Shown piece by piece: positions 40,801 to 48,576 of a stretch of DNA of 64,000 bases (within the stretch, counting starts at the first letter, position 1; each line of letters opens with the position of its first letter). The stretch is taken from the NCBI RefSeq assembly GCF_020715685.1, contig NZ_CP085840.1:186001-250000 (forward strand), read 5' to 3'. Source of the DNA: Dermatobacter hominis (GTDB lineage Bacteria; Actinomycetota; Acidimicrobiia; Acidimicrobiales; Microtrichaceae). The translations under genes were made by a program, and so were the position numbers. The notes under the pieces are model-generated. The model ran no database searches. It was not told the DNA's origin and saw nothing but the letters and a program-made list of their open reading frames with translations.

Positions 40801-41622
40801 GTGTCGACCTCATCCACGCCCGCCGGGACCGCCGCCGTCGCCGCCGACTTCGATCGCCGCACCGACGCCGTCGTCCGGGCGCTGTCGCTGTTCGGGATCA
40901 TGCCCGGGATGGTCGTCGCCGTGGTCGTGGCCGTCCTCGTGAGCCCGCTGCTGGGCGTCGCGGCGGTGGTCGTCGTGGCGGGGGCGTGGGCGGTCGCCGT
41001 GCACCTCCGGGCCCGGGGCTCGCTCGACAAGGTGCTCGCCACGACCGGGGCGACGCGCATGGCGCCCGAGGACTTCCCGCGCTGGACCAACGTCGTCGAC
41101 GGGCTGAGCGTGACGAGCGGCGTCGGCGACGCCGAGCTCTGGGTGCTCGACGGCGACGAGGCCAACGCGATGGCCGCGGCCTCGACCGAGCGCAGCGCCA
41201 TCGTCGTGACGAGGGGGCTCGTCGAGTCGCTGTCGGTGGTCGAGCTCGAGGGCGTCGCCGCCAACCTCCTCGGGCGCATCAAGGACGGCTCCGCCCGCTA
41301 CGGGACGGTCACGTTCGCCCTGCTGGGCGGCCTGCTCGGCTCGGTCGAGCCCGCCGGCCGTGTGGTCGCCGACGGCCTGGGCGAGCAGCGCTCGGTCCAG
41401 TCCGACCTGGCCGCTGTCGGCATGACGCGGTACCCGCCGGGCCTGGCCGCGGCGCTCGAGCACCTCGAGCGCATCGGCACCGACGTGCCGTCGGCCGTGC
41501 CGTCGGCCGCCCAGCTCTGGTTGGCGTCGACCTCGGCCGACGACGTGGGCGTCGACCCGGCGATCGCCCGCACCGCGCTGCAACCGCTGGCGTACCGCGC
41601 CGCCGTCCTGCACGAGCTCTGA
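40801..41622 (+). CDS. M48-like membrane protein with lost zinc site (pseudopeptidase)
   Basis: A 273-residue protein with two adjacent hydrophobic segments near the N-terminus (residues ~28-64), then a domain laid out like M48 (HtpX/Ste24-type) peptidases: ELWVLDGDEANAMAAASTERSAIVVTRGLVESLSVVELEGVAANLLGRIKDG. In active M48 enzymes the last part reads ...H-E-x-x-H; here residues 155-159 are NLLGR, so both zinc His and the catalytic Glu are gone. It cannot be a normal metalloprotease; a binding or scaffolding role is possible. GTG 40801 is supported by TAGATT 8 nt upstream. It sits between pimA and pdxS. Confidence 0.72.
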   Translation: MSTSSTPAGTAAVAADFDRRTDAVVRALSLFGIMPGMVVAVVVAVLVSPLLGVAAVVVVAGAWAVAVHLRARGSLDKVLATTGATRMAPEDFPRWTNVVDGLSVTSGVGDAELWVLDGDEANAMAAASTERSAIVVTRGLVESLSVVELEGVAANLLGRIKDGSARYGTVTFALLGGLLGSVEPAGRVVADGLGEQRSVQSDLAAVGMTRYPPGLAAALEHLERIGTDVPSAVPSAAQLWLASTSADDVGVDPAIARTALQPLAYRAAVLHEL

Positions 41623-41735
41623 GGTCCCGACGGCGCCCGATCGCCGCTGAGAGATCCGTCACCCGCCCTGCCGTGGACCGCCGATCCGGGCGGCGCCGCC
41701 GGTTTCGCGCTTCGGGTCGCCCGGGGTGCGGTCGG

Positions 41736-41741
41736 TAGACT
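41736..41741 (+). promoter_or_regulatory. -10 box TAGACT of the leaderless pdxS gene
   Basis: TAGACT ends 6 nt before the ATG at 41748. Confidence 0.55.
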
Positions 41742-41747
41742 CCTGGC

Positions 41748-42662
41748 ATGTCCCAGTCCGGCTCCACCCCCCGAACCAGCGCTGAGCACCAGACCGGTTC
41801 GCAGCTCGTCAAGCGCGGCCTCGCCGAGATGCTGAAGGGCGGCGTCATCATGGACGTCGTCACGCCGGACCAGGCCAAGATCGCCGAGGACGCCGGCGCC
41901 ACCGCGGTGATGGCGCTCGAGCGCGTGCCGGCCGACATCCGCGTCGACGGCGGGGTCGCCCGCATGAGCGACCCGGCGATGGTCGAGGGCATCCAGGCCG
42001 CCGTCACCATCCCGGTCATGGCCAAGGCCCGCATCGGGCACTTCGTCGAGGCGCAGATCCTGCAGTCGCTCGGCGTCGACTACGTCGACGAGTCCGAGGT
42101 CCTCACCCCGGCCGACGAGACCCACCACATCGACAAGTGGGCCTTCACCGTGCCGTTCGTGTGCGGCGCCACCAACCTGGGCGAGGCGCTGCGGCGCATC
42201 TCCGAGGGCGCCTGCATGATCCGCTCGAAGGGCGAGGCGGGCACCGGCAACATCGTCGAGGCCGTGCGGCACCTGCGGTCGATCACCGGCGACATCCGCA
42301 AGCTCACCCAGGCCGACGCCGCCGAGCTGTTCGAGTGGGCGAAGCAGCTGCGCGCGCCGCTGCCGCTCGTGCAGGAGATCGCCGAGACCGGCACGCTGCC
42401 GGTGCCGCTGTTCTGCGCCGGCGGCATCGCCACCCCGGCCGACGCCGCGCTGGCCATGCAGCTCGGCGCCCAGGCCGTGTTCGTCGGCTCGGGCATCTTC
42501 AAGTCCGACGACCCGGCGCCGCGCGCCAAGGCGATCGTCGAGGCGACGACGCACTTCACCGACGCCGACATCCTGGCCAAGGTCAGCCGCGGCCTGGGTG
42601 CGCCCATGACCGGCATCGGCATGGACGAGATCGAGGTCCAGTTCGCGGATCGCGGGTGGTGA
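41748..42662 (+). CDS. pdxS: Pyridoxal 5'-phosphate synthase, PdxS subunit
   Basis: A 304-residue (beta/alpha)8 lyase that builds PLP from ribose 5-phosphate, glyceraldehyde 3-phosphate and ammonia. [64 protein letters not shown] and [36 protein letters not shown] are the strongly conserved blocks, with the catalytic lysines in AKARIGHF and [10 protein letters not shown]. It works in a 12+12 complex with the PdxT glutaminase encoded next (22-nt gap). TAGACT 6 nt upstream indicates a leaderless mRNA. Confidence 0.97.
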   Translation: MSQSGSTPRTSAEHQTGSQLVKRGLAEMLKGGVIMDVVTPDQAKIAEDAGATAVMALERVPADIRVDGGVARMSDPAMVEGIQAAVTIPVMAKARIGHFVEAQILQSLGVDYVDESEVLTPADETHHIDKWAFTVPFVCGATNLGEALRRISEGACMIRSKGEAGTGNIVEAVRHLRSITGDIRKLTQADAAELFEWAKQLRAPLPLVQEIAETGTLPVPLFCAGGIATPADAALAMQLGAQAVFVGSGIFKSDDPAPRAKAIVEATTHFTDADILAKVSRGLGAPMTGIGMDEIEVQFADRGW

Positions 42663-42684
42663 CCCGGACGCGACCGGTGCCGCG

Positions 42685-43263
42685 GTGAAGGTCGGGGTCC
42701 TCGCCCTGCAGGGGGCGTTCTCGCTCCACGCAGAGGCGCTCGAGTCCCTCGGGGTGGCGACGACGCTCGTCCGCCGGCCGGAGCAGCTCGACGACGTCGA
42801 CCGGCTGGTCGTGCCCGGCGGGGAGTCGACGACGATGTCGATGCTCGCCGAGCGGGGCGGCCTGCTCGAGCCGCTGAGGGACTTCGCCACCTCCGGCCGG
42901 CCCGTGTTCGGCACCTGCGCCGGCGCCATCCTCCTGAGCTCCGAGATCCTCGACGGCCGGGACGACCAGCACTGCCTGTCGGCGGTCGACATCTCGGTGC
43001 GCCGCAACGGCTTCGGCCGCCAGATCGACAGCTTCGAGATCGACGTGCCGGTGCCCGCGCTCGACGAGGCGGGGCTGGGCGACCGGCCGTTCCACGCCGT
43101 GTGCATCCGGGCGCCGGTCATCGAGCGGGTGGGCCCCGACTGCGAGGTGCTGGCCACCATCGACGGGAATCCCGCGCTGGTGCGCAGCGGCGCGATCATG
43201 GTGGCCATCTTCCATCCCGAGCTCGCCGGCGACCGTCGCCTGCACGAGCTCTTCATCCGCTGA
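42685..43263 (+). CDS. pdxT: Pyridoxal 5'-phosphate synthase, PdxT glutaminase subunit
   Basis: A 192-residue class I glutaminase supplying ammonia to PdxS. VGVLALQGAFSLHAEAL, LVVPGGESTTMS, and the nucleophile elbow VFGTCAGAILLS (Cys in GTCAGA) are present; the catalytic His/Glu are in IFHPELAGDRRLHE, matching the family's FHPEL block. It forms a single unit with pdxS. GTG 42685. A strong hairpin follows its stop and precedes yebC. Confidence 0.96.
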   Translation: MKVGVLALQGAFSLHAEALESLGVATTLVRRPEQLDDVDRLVVPGGESTTMSMLAERGGLLEPLRDFATSGRPVFGTCAGAILLSSEILDGRDDQHCLSAVDISVRRNGFGRQIDSFEIDVPVPALDEAGLGDRPFHAVCIRAPVIERVGPDCEVLATIDGNPALVRSGAIMVAIFHPELAGDRRLHELFIR

Positions 43264-43303
43264 CGCGGCGGCACCGGCCACCGCCGACGGCGGGACCGAC
43301 GCA

Positions 43304-43326
43304 ACCCGGGCGAGACCGGCCCGGGT
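43304..43326 (+). terminator. Hairpin after pdxT
   Basis: ACCCGGGC (43304-43311) and GCCCGGGT (43319-43326) form a perfect 8-bp stem with a 7-nt loop, 41 nt after the pdxT stop. Confidence 0.5.
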
Positions 43327-43383
43327 GAACATCGCAACGCGAACGGGCTCGGACCGCAGCCCGGCGCAATGAACAGGAGCGGC

Positions 43384-44133
43384 ATGTCCGGGCATTCCAA
43401 GTGGGCGACGATCAAGCACAAGAAGGGCGCCGCCGACGCCAAGCGGGGCAAGCTCTTCGCCAAGCTGATCCGCCAGGTCGAGGTCGCGGCCCGCAACGGC
43501 GGCGGCGACCCCGACATGAACCCCACGCTGCGGACCATGTTCCAGAAGGCGCGGGACGCGTCGGTGCCCCTCGACACCATCGAGCGCGCCATCAAGCGCG
43601 GCACCGGTGAGCTCGAGGGCGTCACCTACGAGGAGGTCACCTACGAGGGCTACGCGCCCCACGGCGTGGCCATCTACATCGAGGCGCTGACCGACAACCG
43701 CAACCGCACCGGTCCCGAGGTCCGCTCGATCTTCTCGAAGCAGGGCGGCTCGATCGCCGAGCCGGGTGCGGTGGCGTGGCAGTTCGAGCGCAAGGGCCTC
43801 GTCATGGTGCCGGGCTCGGTCGACGAGGACGAGCTGATGCTCGCCGCGATCGACGCGGGCGCGGACGACGTGACCGACGACGGCGAGCACTGGCAGGTGA
43901 CCTGCGAGGCGCAGCTGACCGCGGCCGTGCGCCAGGGGATCGAGGACGCGGGGATCGCCGTCGACTCGTCCGACCTCACGATGCTCCCGAGCTCGATGGT
44001 CGAGCTGGACTCGGTCGAGTCGGCCAAGGGCGTGCTGCGCCTGGTCGACGCGCTCGAGGACCACGACGACGTCCAGCACGTGTACGCCAACATGGACATC
44101 CCCGACGACGTCCTCGCGGCGATCGACGCGTGA
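43384..44133 (+). CDS. yebC: YebC/PmpR family transcription-translation regulator
   Basis: A 249-residue YebC-family protein. The N-terminus MSGHSKWATIKHKKGAADAKRGKLFAKLIRQ fixes the start at ATG 43384 (AGGAG 5-10 nt upstream; an upstream in-frame ATG at 43369 is less likely). Other conserved blocks are IERAIKRGTG, VTYEGYAPHGVAIYIEALTDNRNRT and KQGGSIAEPGAVAWQFERKG. Family members are described as DNA-binding regulators and, in some bacteria, as helping ribosomes through proline runs. Its position next to the ruv genes is common, although here an island separates them. It overlaps bcp by GTGA. Confidence 0.95.
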   Translation: MSGHSKWATIKHKKGAADAKRGKLFAKLIRQVEVAARNGGGDPDMNPTLRTMFQKARDASVPLDTIERAIKRGTGELEGVTYEEVTYEGYAPHGVAIYIEALTDNRNRTGPEVRSIFSKQGGSIAEPGAVAWQFERKGLVMVPGSVDEDELMLAAIDAGADDVTDDGEHWQVTCEAQLTAAVRQGIEDAGIAVDSSDLTMLPSSMVELDSVESAKGVLRLVDALEDHDDVQHVYANMDIPDDVLAAIDA

Positions 44134-44645
44134 CCCCTCCCGAGGACGCGACCGGAGCGATCGACGCCGCACCCGACGTGCTGCGGGTCGGGGACCCGGC
44201 CCCCGACTTCACCCTCGACGGCGTCGACGGCCGCACCGGCGAGCGGATCACGGTCACGCTGTCGGCGCTGCGGGGGCACCCGGTGGTGCTGGCGTTCTAC
44301 CCGGCGGACGACTCGCCGGTGTGCACCGCGCAGCTGAACGAGTACACCCGGACGATCGCCGACTTCGACGACCTGGACGCGACGGTGCTGGCCCTGTCGC
44401 CGCAGTCCCCCGAGTCCCACCGGGACTTCGCCGACGGGCAGGGCGGGTTCGCCTTCCCGCTGCTGTCCGACGAGGACCTCGCCGTCGGCCACGACTACGG
44501 CGTGGTCGGCCTGCTCGACCTGTACCGGCGCTCGACGTTCGTGATCGACGCCGCCGGCGTCGTGCGGTACGCGCACCGGTACCTGAACGCGGCGGCGGGC
44601 TACCGGACGACCCCCGACCTCGTCGAGGTCCTCTCCGGGATATAG
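44130..44645 (+). CDS. bcp: Peroxiredoxin, BCP/AhpC-TSA family
   Basis: A 171-residue thioredoxin-fold peroxidase. DVLRVGDPAPDFTLDGVDG, the peroxidatic site VVLAFYPADDSPVCTAQLNEY (Cys in PVCT) and FPLLSDEDLAVGHDYGVV are typical. No second Cys appears in the nearby helix, so it is a 1-Cys type. It detoxifies hydrogen peroxide and organic peroxides. The start overlaps the yebC stop. The last codons and stop (TCC GGG ATA TAG) lie within the 57-bp repeat at 44634-44691, so the repeat supplies the C-terminus SGI. Confidence 0.9.
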   Translation: MTPPEDATGAIDAAPDVLRVGDPAPDFTLDGVDGRTGERITVTLSALRGHPVVLAFYPADDSPVCTAQLNEYTRTIADFDDLDATVLALSPQSPESHRDFADGQGGFAFPLLSDEDLAVGHDYGVVGLLDLYRRSTFVIDAAGVVRYAHRYLNAAAGYRTTPDLVEVLSGI

Positions 44646-44691
44646 GGGTGCACAGCGACAAACCTTGTCGCGATCCTGACCACAGAAATCC
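44634..44691 (+). repeat. 57-bp hairpin repeat, copy A
   Basis: Starts TCCGGGATATAGGGG, then GTGCACAG, a perfect stem GCGACAA-ACC-TTGTCGC, GATCC, and ends near CAGAAATCC. It overlaps the bcp stop codon. It is inverted relative to copies B and C. About 50 of 57 positions agree between any two copies by eye. Confidence 0.85.
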
Positions 44692-44698
44692 TGCGAGA

Positions 44699-45628
44699 TC
44701 ACGACCAGGTCCGCTCGATCTCCACGAGCTTGCGGACGACGGTGGTCGCGCACCACTCCGGCGACCGCCTGATCTGGCGCCAGGTGAAGCGCAGCGGCCA
44801 CCACCCGTGGAGGACGAGCAGGTCCTGCCGGTGGCGGTCGAGCTCGAAGCCGTCCCGGGTGCCGTGGACCCCGAAGCCGTCGCCCTCGAGGAAGAGCTTG
44901 TGCCGGGGGTACGCCAGGTCGAGCCGGAAGCGCTCGCCGTCGACCGTGACCGGGTGCTGCAGGACCGGCGCCGGGGCGCCGTAGGTGCGGAGTGCGGCGA
45001 GCAGCTCGACCTCGAGGTCGCTCTCGGCCGCGGCGCTGTCCCGGCCGAGCGATCGCAGCAGCTCGCCGATCGGTCCGGCGCCGTTGCGGCCCTGCGCCGA
45101 GACCCGGCGGTAGATCCGCCACACCTCGTCGAAGCTGGCCCGACCGGAGTGGACCGCTCGGTGGAGCGCCTTCTCGAGCTCGAGCTCGTCGATGAGGAGG
45201 CCGACGTCGACGAGGGTCCGTGCCGGCGTCGTGACCGGTGTCCCGGCGAGCTCCATCACCTCGGTGTCCAGCAAGTCGTCGCTGCGGTGGACGATCACGT
45301 CGTCGAGCGAGTGGGTGCGCCGGCGGGTCACCGATGCATGGGGGGTGTGGATGCTGCGCGGCACGAGGTCGTGCACCTCGGCGGCGGTCCGGTGCGACAC
45401 GACCCCGCCGGTCCGCCACGCCGCGGCGAGGTTCCGCTGCTCCTGGGTGAGGGGAGCCCCAGCAACCCGGAAGAGGCCGTAGCCGATCTGCTCGGCCCGC
45501 CCCTGCTCGAGCCGGTAGCGGATCTGTCGCCGGCTGAGCCCGGCGGCGATCGCGTCGGACGTCCGGTACAGGCCGTGGTGCGCGGCAGCCCACGCGTGCA
45601 GTCGGCCGTCGGGACTCGTGTCATCCAC
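44699..45628 (-). CDS. DUF559-type protein with AbiEi-like N-terminal domain
   Basis: A 309-residue protein. The N-terminal part (residues ~5-60: GLYRTSDAIAAGLSRRQIRYRLEQGRAEQIGYGLFRVAG) matches the winged-helix domain of AbiEi-type antitoxins and their relatives. Residues ~60-180 continue with TLVDVGLLIDELELEKALHRAV. The C-terminal ~110 residues (SDLEVELLAAL, RLDLAYPRHKLFLEGDGFGVH, LVLHGWWPLRFTW) resemble the DUF559/VSR-like endonuclease fold, with candidate acidic residues in LDLAYP and LEGDG. Actinobacteria have many such genes; their role is unknown, perhaps DNA restriction or repair. GTG 45628. It is flanked by inverted copies of the 57-bp repeat. No AbiEii-type toxin gene is adjacent. 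Confidence 0.8.
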   Translation of the reverse strand: MDDTSPDGRLHAWAAAHHGLYRTSDAIAAGLSRRQIRYRLEQGRAEQIGYGLFRVAGAPLTQEQRNLAAAWRTGGVVSHRTAAEVHDLVPRSIHTPHASVTRRRTHSLDDVIVHRSDDLLDTEVMELAGTPVTTPARTLVDVGLLIDELELEKALHRAVHSGRASFDEVWRIYRRVSAQGRNGAGPIGELLRSLGRDSAAAESDLEVELLAALRTYGAPAPVLQHPVTVDGERFRLDLAYPRHKLFLEGDGFGVHGTRDGFELDRHRQDLLVLHGWWPLRFTWRQIRRSPEWCATTVVRKLVEIERTWS

Positions 45629-45710
45629 ATGGCCCAGCAGTACCGACCGTCGGCCTGACCTGTCAGCGGGGATCGGTCCCCCTTGACCTGCGGCGTCGGC
45701 GGCGCTCCCG

Positions 45711-45765
45711 ATTTCTGAGGTCGGGATCGCGACAAGGGTTGTCGCTGTGCACCCCTATATCCGGG
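45711..45765 (-). repeat. 57-bp hairpin repeat, copy B
   Basis: On the minus strand it reads like copy A, with the perfect stem GCGACAA-CCC-TTGTCGC. It begins 8 nt after the stop of the ABC permease gene (minus strand) and faces copy A across the DUF559 gene as an inverted pair. Confidence 0.85.
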
Positions 45766-45772
45766 GAGCGGG

Positions 45773-46675
45773 CTACTGGGCGACGCCGAGGAGGCGGGCC
45801 CTCGTCACCGAGCGCACGCCCCGGCTGAGGCTGAACGCCGCGATGATCCAGGCGATCGCTCCGAGGATCCAGCCCGTCGCCGACGACCCGCCGAGCAGCG
45901 TGCCGGTCGACTGGCTGTACGCGATGCCGATCATCGGCAGCGTGATCAGGCCCGACGCCTGCTGCGCCGCCGCCGTCGAGCGCACCTTGGCCGACAGCCG
46001 CAGCACGAGCGACAGCGTCAGCAGCAGGAACGGCGGGATGATCCAGAGCATCAGCACCCACCACTCGGGCGTCGGGAAGAACCAGCCGCCGACATCGGGG
46101 CCGACGACCAGGTTCACCACCAGCGAGTACATGCCGAAGCCGACCAGCGTCGTCAGGTACCCGGGCACGAAGCTGGCGAACAGCTTGCCGAGATAGATCT
46201 CCTTCACCGAGGCGGGGGAGTGGGCGAGGAACTCGCCGGTACCCCGCTCCCGCTCGCCGACGAGGGTGGCGGCGCCGACGGCGGTCGAGATCGTGAGCGG
46301 CACGACGACGGCCACCGGCGCGAACAGGTACACCGCCAGCGCGAACGCCGTGCGGCCCTGCGGCGACGTGCCCTGGATCTGGGCCTGGGCCTGCGCCGGG
46401 AGGATCTTGAGCGCCTGCGACGCCTGCTGGACGACGTTGATGTCGCCGATCCGGGTGATCGTCAGCAGCAGGATCGTCGGGATCACGAAGAAGAACAGGG
46501 AGCCGAGCGCCACCATCGGGATCCAGTAGTCCTTGGACTGGACGAGCTGGCGGAGGTCGGTGCGCGCGACGACCCACATGCGGTGGCGGTCGAAGTCCTT
46601 GGCGGCCCGGGTCCGCTGCGAGTGGCGGGCGGAGCGCTGCGGGGCGCCGGCGCCACCGAAGTCGACGGTCGTCAT
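45773..46675 (-). CDS. ABC-2 type exporter permease (NatB-like)
   Basis: A 300-residue membrane protein. A cytoplasmic N-terminus with DFDRHRMWVVARTDLRQLVQSKDYWIPM leads to a first span (LGSLFFFVIPTILLL), an external loop (residues ~80-115), then a block of five spans. GERERGTGEFLAHSPASVKEIYLGKLFASFVPGY is the ABC-2/NatB coupling segment. With the ATPase it should export an unknown substrate; NatAB relatives export Na+ or peptides. ATG 46675 overlaps the ATPase stop (ATGA). It is part of a minus-strand island between bcp and ruvC. Confidence 0.87.
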   Translation of the reverse strand: MTTVDFGGAGAPQRSARHSQRTRAAKDFDRHRMWVVARTDLRQLVQSKDYWIPMVALGSLFFFVIPTILLLTITRIGDINVVQQASQALKILPAQAQAQIQGTSPQGRTAFALAVYLFAPVAVVVPLTISTAVGAATLVGERERGTGEFLAHSPASVKEIYLGKLFASFVPGYLTTLVGFGMYSLVVNLVVGPDVGGWFFPTPEWWVLMLWIIPPFLLLTLSLVLRLSAKVRSTAAAQQASGLITLPMIGIAYSQSTGTLLGGSSATGWILGAIAWIIAAFSLSRGVRSVTRARLLGVAQ

Positions 46676-47931
46676 CGGGGGGCTCCAGTCATCGGCTGGT
46701 CGGTGGTTGCGGGGCGGCCGGCGGGCGGGACGGTCCGGTCGGGGGCGGCTGAGCCGTCGCCGAGCGACGGCAGCTGGCCGTGGCCGGTCGTGACCGGGGC
46801 CAGCCCGCGCTCGCGGGGGACGATCGGCCCGCCGGAGTGCTCGGCGTCGGCGCCGTCGCCCGACACCCCGCCGATCCCGGCGACGATGCCGGCCTCGCGG
46901 CGGATCGTGAAGTAGAGGTCCTCGAGCGTCGGCACGTGGGGCTCCACCCGCGTCAGCCGCACGCCGTCCGCGGTCAGCGAGGCGACCATGTCGGGGACCC
47001 GGCGGAGGTCGTCGACCTCGAGCCGCGCGCCCGACGGGTCGCGCCGGTAGCCGGCCACGCCCGGGAACGACGCCGCCCGGTCGAGCAGCCGCGGGTCGAC
47101 GGCGTCGAGCGTCACGATCGGGTGCGGCCAGTACCGCCGGGTCAGCTCGTCGGGGGAGCCGGAGATCAGGTCGGTGCCGGCCTCCATCATCACGATGTGG
47201 TCGGCCAGGCCCTCGGCCTCGGCGAGCAGGTGCGTGCACATGACGACGGTGTGCCCGTACGACGTCATCTCCCGGATGAGGTCGAGCACGGCGTAGGACG
47301 ACTCGGGGTCGAGGCCAGAGGTCGGCTCGTCGTAGAGCAGCAGCTGCGGGTCGTGCAGCACCGAGCGGGCCAGCGCGAGGCGCGTCTTCATGCCCGTCGA
47401 GTAGCCGCCGACCATCTGGTCGAGCGCGTCCGAGATGCCGAAGCGCGCTGCGGCGTCCTCGATGCGGTCGGCCGCGGCGTCACCCACCCCGTACAGCTCC
47501 GCCGAGTAGGCCAGGTTGTCCCGGCCGGTCAGGCGGTCGTAGAGGGCGGGCTTGGCCGACACGACGCCGCAGCGCGGCCGGACCAGGTGGCCGTCGTCGT
47601 CGGGGTCGAGACCGAACGTCCGCACCGTGCCCCACATCGGGGCGAGCGCACCGGTGATGGCACGGATGGCCGTCGTCTTGCCGGCGCCGTTCGGCCCGAG
47701 CAGCACGGTGATGCGCCCGTCGGGCACCTCGAAGCTCAGGTCCCTCAGGGCGTCGTTCGTGCCGAAGCGGTGGCCGACGCCGTCCAGGCGGACCAACGGC
47801 TCGGGCTCCGACGGCGCCTCCTGCGGCAGGGGCATCGCCGCGGGGATCGGGCCCTGGTACGGCGGCGGGAGCGGGCTGGGCGCGGGCGCGGCGCTCCGCG
47901 CCGGATCGGCGGGGGGTCGGGGGGACTCCAT
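46672..47931 (-). CDS. ABC-2 type exporter ATP-binding protein
   Basis: A 419-residue ATPase: proline-rich N-terminal extension (residues ~1-45), then VRLDGVGHRFGTNDALRDLSFEV, Walker A LLGPNGAGKTTAIRAITG, signature GGYSTGMKTRLALARSVLHDPQ, Walker B LLLYDEPTSGLDPES, and the C-terminal region typical of exporter ATPases (PHVPTLEDLYFTIRREAG). Another ~65 residues of low-complexity sequence follow. ATG 47931 has AGGGCAGGG directly upstream. It is divergent from ruvC, with repeat copy C between them. Drug, peptide or lipid export is possible; nothing decides. Confidence 0.9.
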   Translation of the reverse strand: MESPRPPADPARSAAPAPSPLPPPYQGPIPAAMPLPQEAPSEPEPLVRLDGVGHRFGTNDALRDLSFEVPDGRITVLLGPNGAGKTTAIRAITGALAPMWGTVRTFGLDPDDDGHLVRPRCGVVSAKPALYDRLTGRDNLAYSAELYGVGDAAADRIEDAAARFGISDALDQMVGGYSTGMKTRLALARSVLHDPQLLLYDEPTSGLDPESSYAVLDLIREMTSYGHTVVMCTHLLAEAEGLADHIVMMEAGTDLISGSPDELTRRYWPHPIVTLDAVDPRLLDRAASFPGVAGYRRDPSGARLEVDDLRRVPDMVASLTADGVRLTRVEPHVPTLEDLYFTIRREAGIVAGIGGVSGDGADAEHSGGPIVPRERGLAPVTTGHGQLPSLGDGSAAPDRTVPPAGRPATTDQPMTGAPR

Positions 47932-47989
47932 CCCTGCCCTTATCGGCCAGCTGCGGCGGATCTGTAGACCCCGCCCGTCCTCCGCCTGA

Positions 47990-48046
47990 GGGATTCTGTG
48001 GTCCGGATCGCGACAAGGGTTGTCACTGTGCACCCCTATATCCCGG
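47990..48046 (-). repeat. 57-bp hairpin repeat, copy C
   Basis: Same orientation as copy B; stem GTGACAA/TTGTCGC with one mismatch. It occupies most of the divergent region between the exporter ATPase and ruvC and ends 38 nt before the TACGAT box of ruvC. Confidence 0.85.
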
Positions 48047-48083
48047 ATGGGGGGTGGTCCACCGCGGGGTGGTGGGGCGTCGC

Positions 48084-48089
48084 TACGAT
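48084..48089 (+). promoter_or_regulatory. -10 box TACGAT of the leaderless ruvC gene
   Basis: TACGAT ends 7 nt before the GTG at 48097. Confidence 0.55.
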
Positions 48090-48096
48090 CGAACCT

Positions 48097-48576
48097 GTGT
48101 TCGTCCTCGGCGTCGATCCCGGCCTGTCGCGCTGCGGCTACTGCGTGCTGCGCGTCGACGGCGGGGCGCCCCGGCCCGCGGCCCTGGGCGTGCTGCGCAC
48201 CGACGCCGCGCTCGACGTGCCGCGCCGGCTCGCCGAGCTCCGCGACGACTTCCGCGCCCTGATGGACGAGTTCGCCCCGACTGCGGTCGCCGTCGAGCGG
48301 GTCCTGTTCCAGGTGAACGTCCGCACGGCGATGGGCGTCGGCCAGGCCTCGGGCGTGCTGATGGCCGAGGCCGCCTCCCGGGGGATGGACGTCGCCGAGT
48401 ACTCCCCGAACCAGGTGAAGGACGCCGTCGCCGGCCACGGCGACGCCGACAAGGAGCAGGTGCAGCGGATGGTGCAGATCCTCCTCGACCTCCCGGCCCC
48501 GCCGAGGCCGCCCGACGCGGCCGACGCGGCCGCCGTCGCGCTGACCCACGTGGCGATGTGCGGGGTGCCGCGGTGA
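48097..48576 (+). CDS. ruvC: Holliday junction resolvase RuvC
   Basis: A 159-residue resolvase that cuts Holliday junctions after RuvAB branch migration. VLGVDPGLSRCGYCVL has the first catalytic Asp, VAVERVLFQVNVRTAMGVGQASGV the Glu, and the acidic pair is in PPDAADAAAVALTH near the C-terminus. The start is the GTG at 48097, set by TACGAT 7 nt upstream. It overlaps ruvA by GTGA. A standard ruvCAB operon for an actinobacterium. Confidence 0.96.
   Translation: MFVLGVDPGLSRCGYCVLRVDGGAPRPAALGVLRTDAALDVPRRLAELRDDFRALMDEFAPTAVAVERVLFQVNVRTAMGVGQASGVLMAEAASRGMDVAEYSPNQVKDAVAGHGDADKEQVQRMVQILLDLPAPPRPPDAADAAAVALTHVAMCGVPR

Noticed and set aside
44699..45628. AbiEi/AbiEii toxin-antitoxin system
   Set aside because: No nucleotidyltransferase toxin gene adjoins it, and the C-terminal domain is DUF559-like, so only the N-terminal domain is AbiEi-like.
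44634..48046. IS element
   Set aside because: Repeats flank the genes, but no transposase or integrase frame is present in any reading frame.
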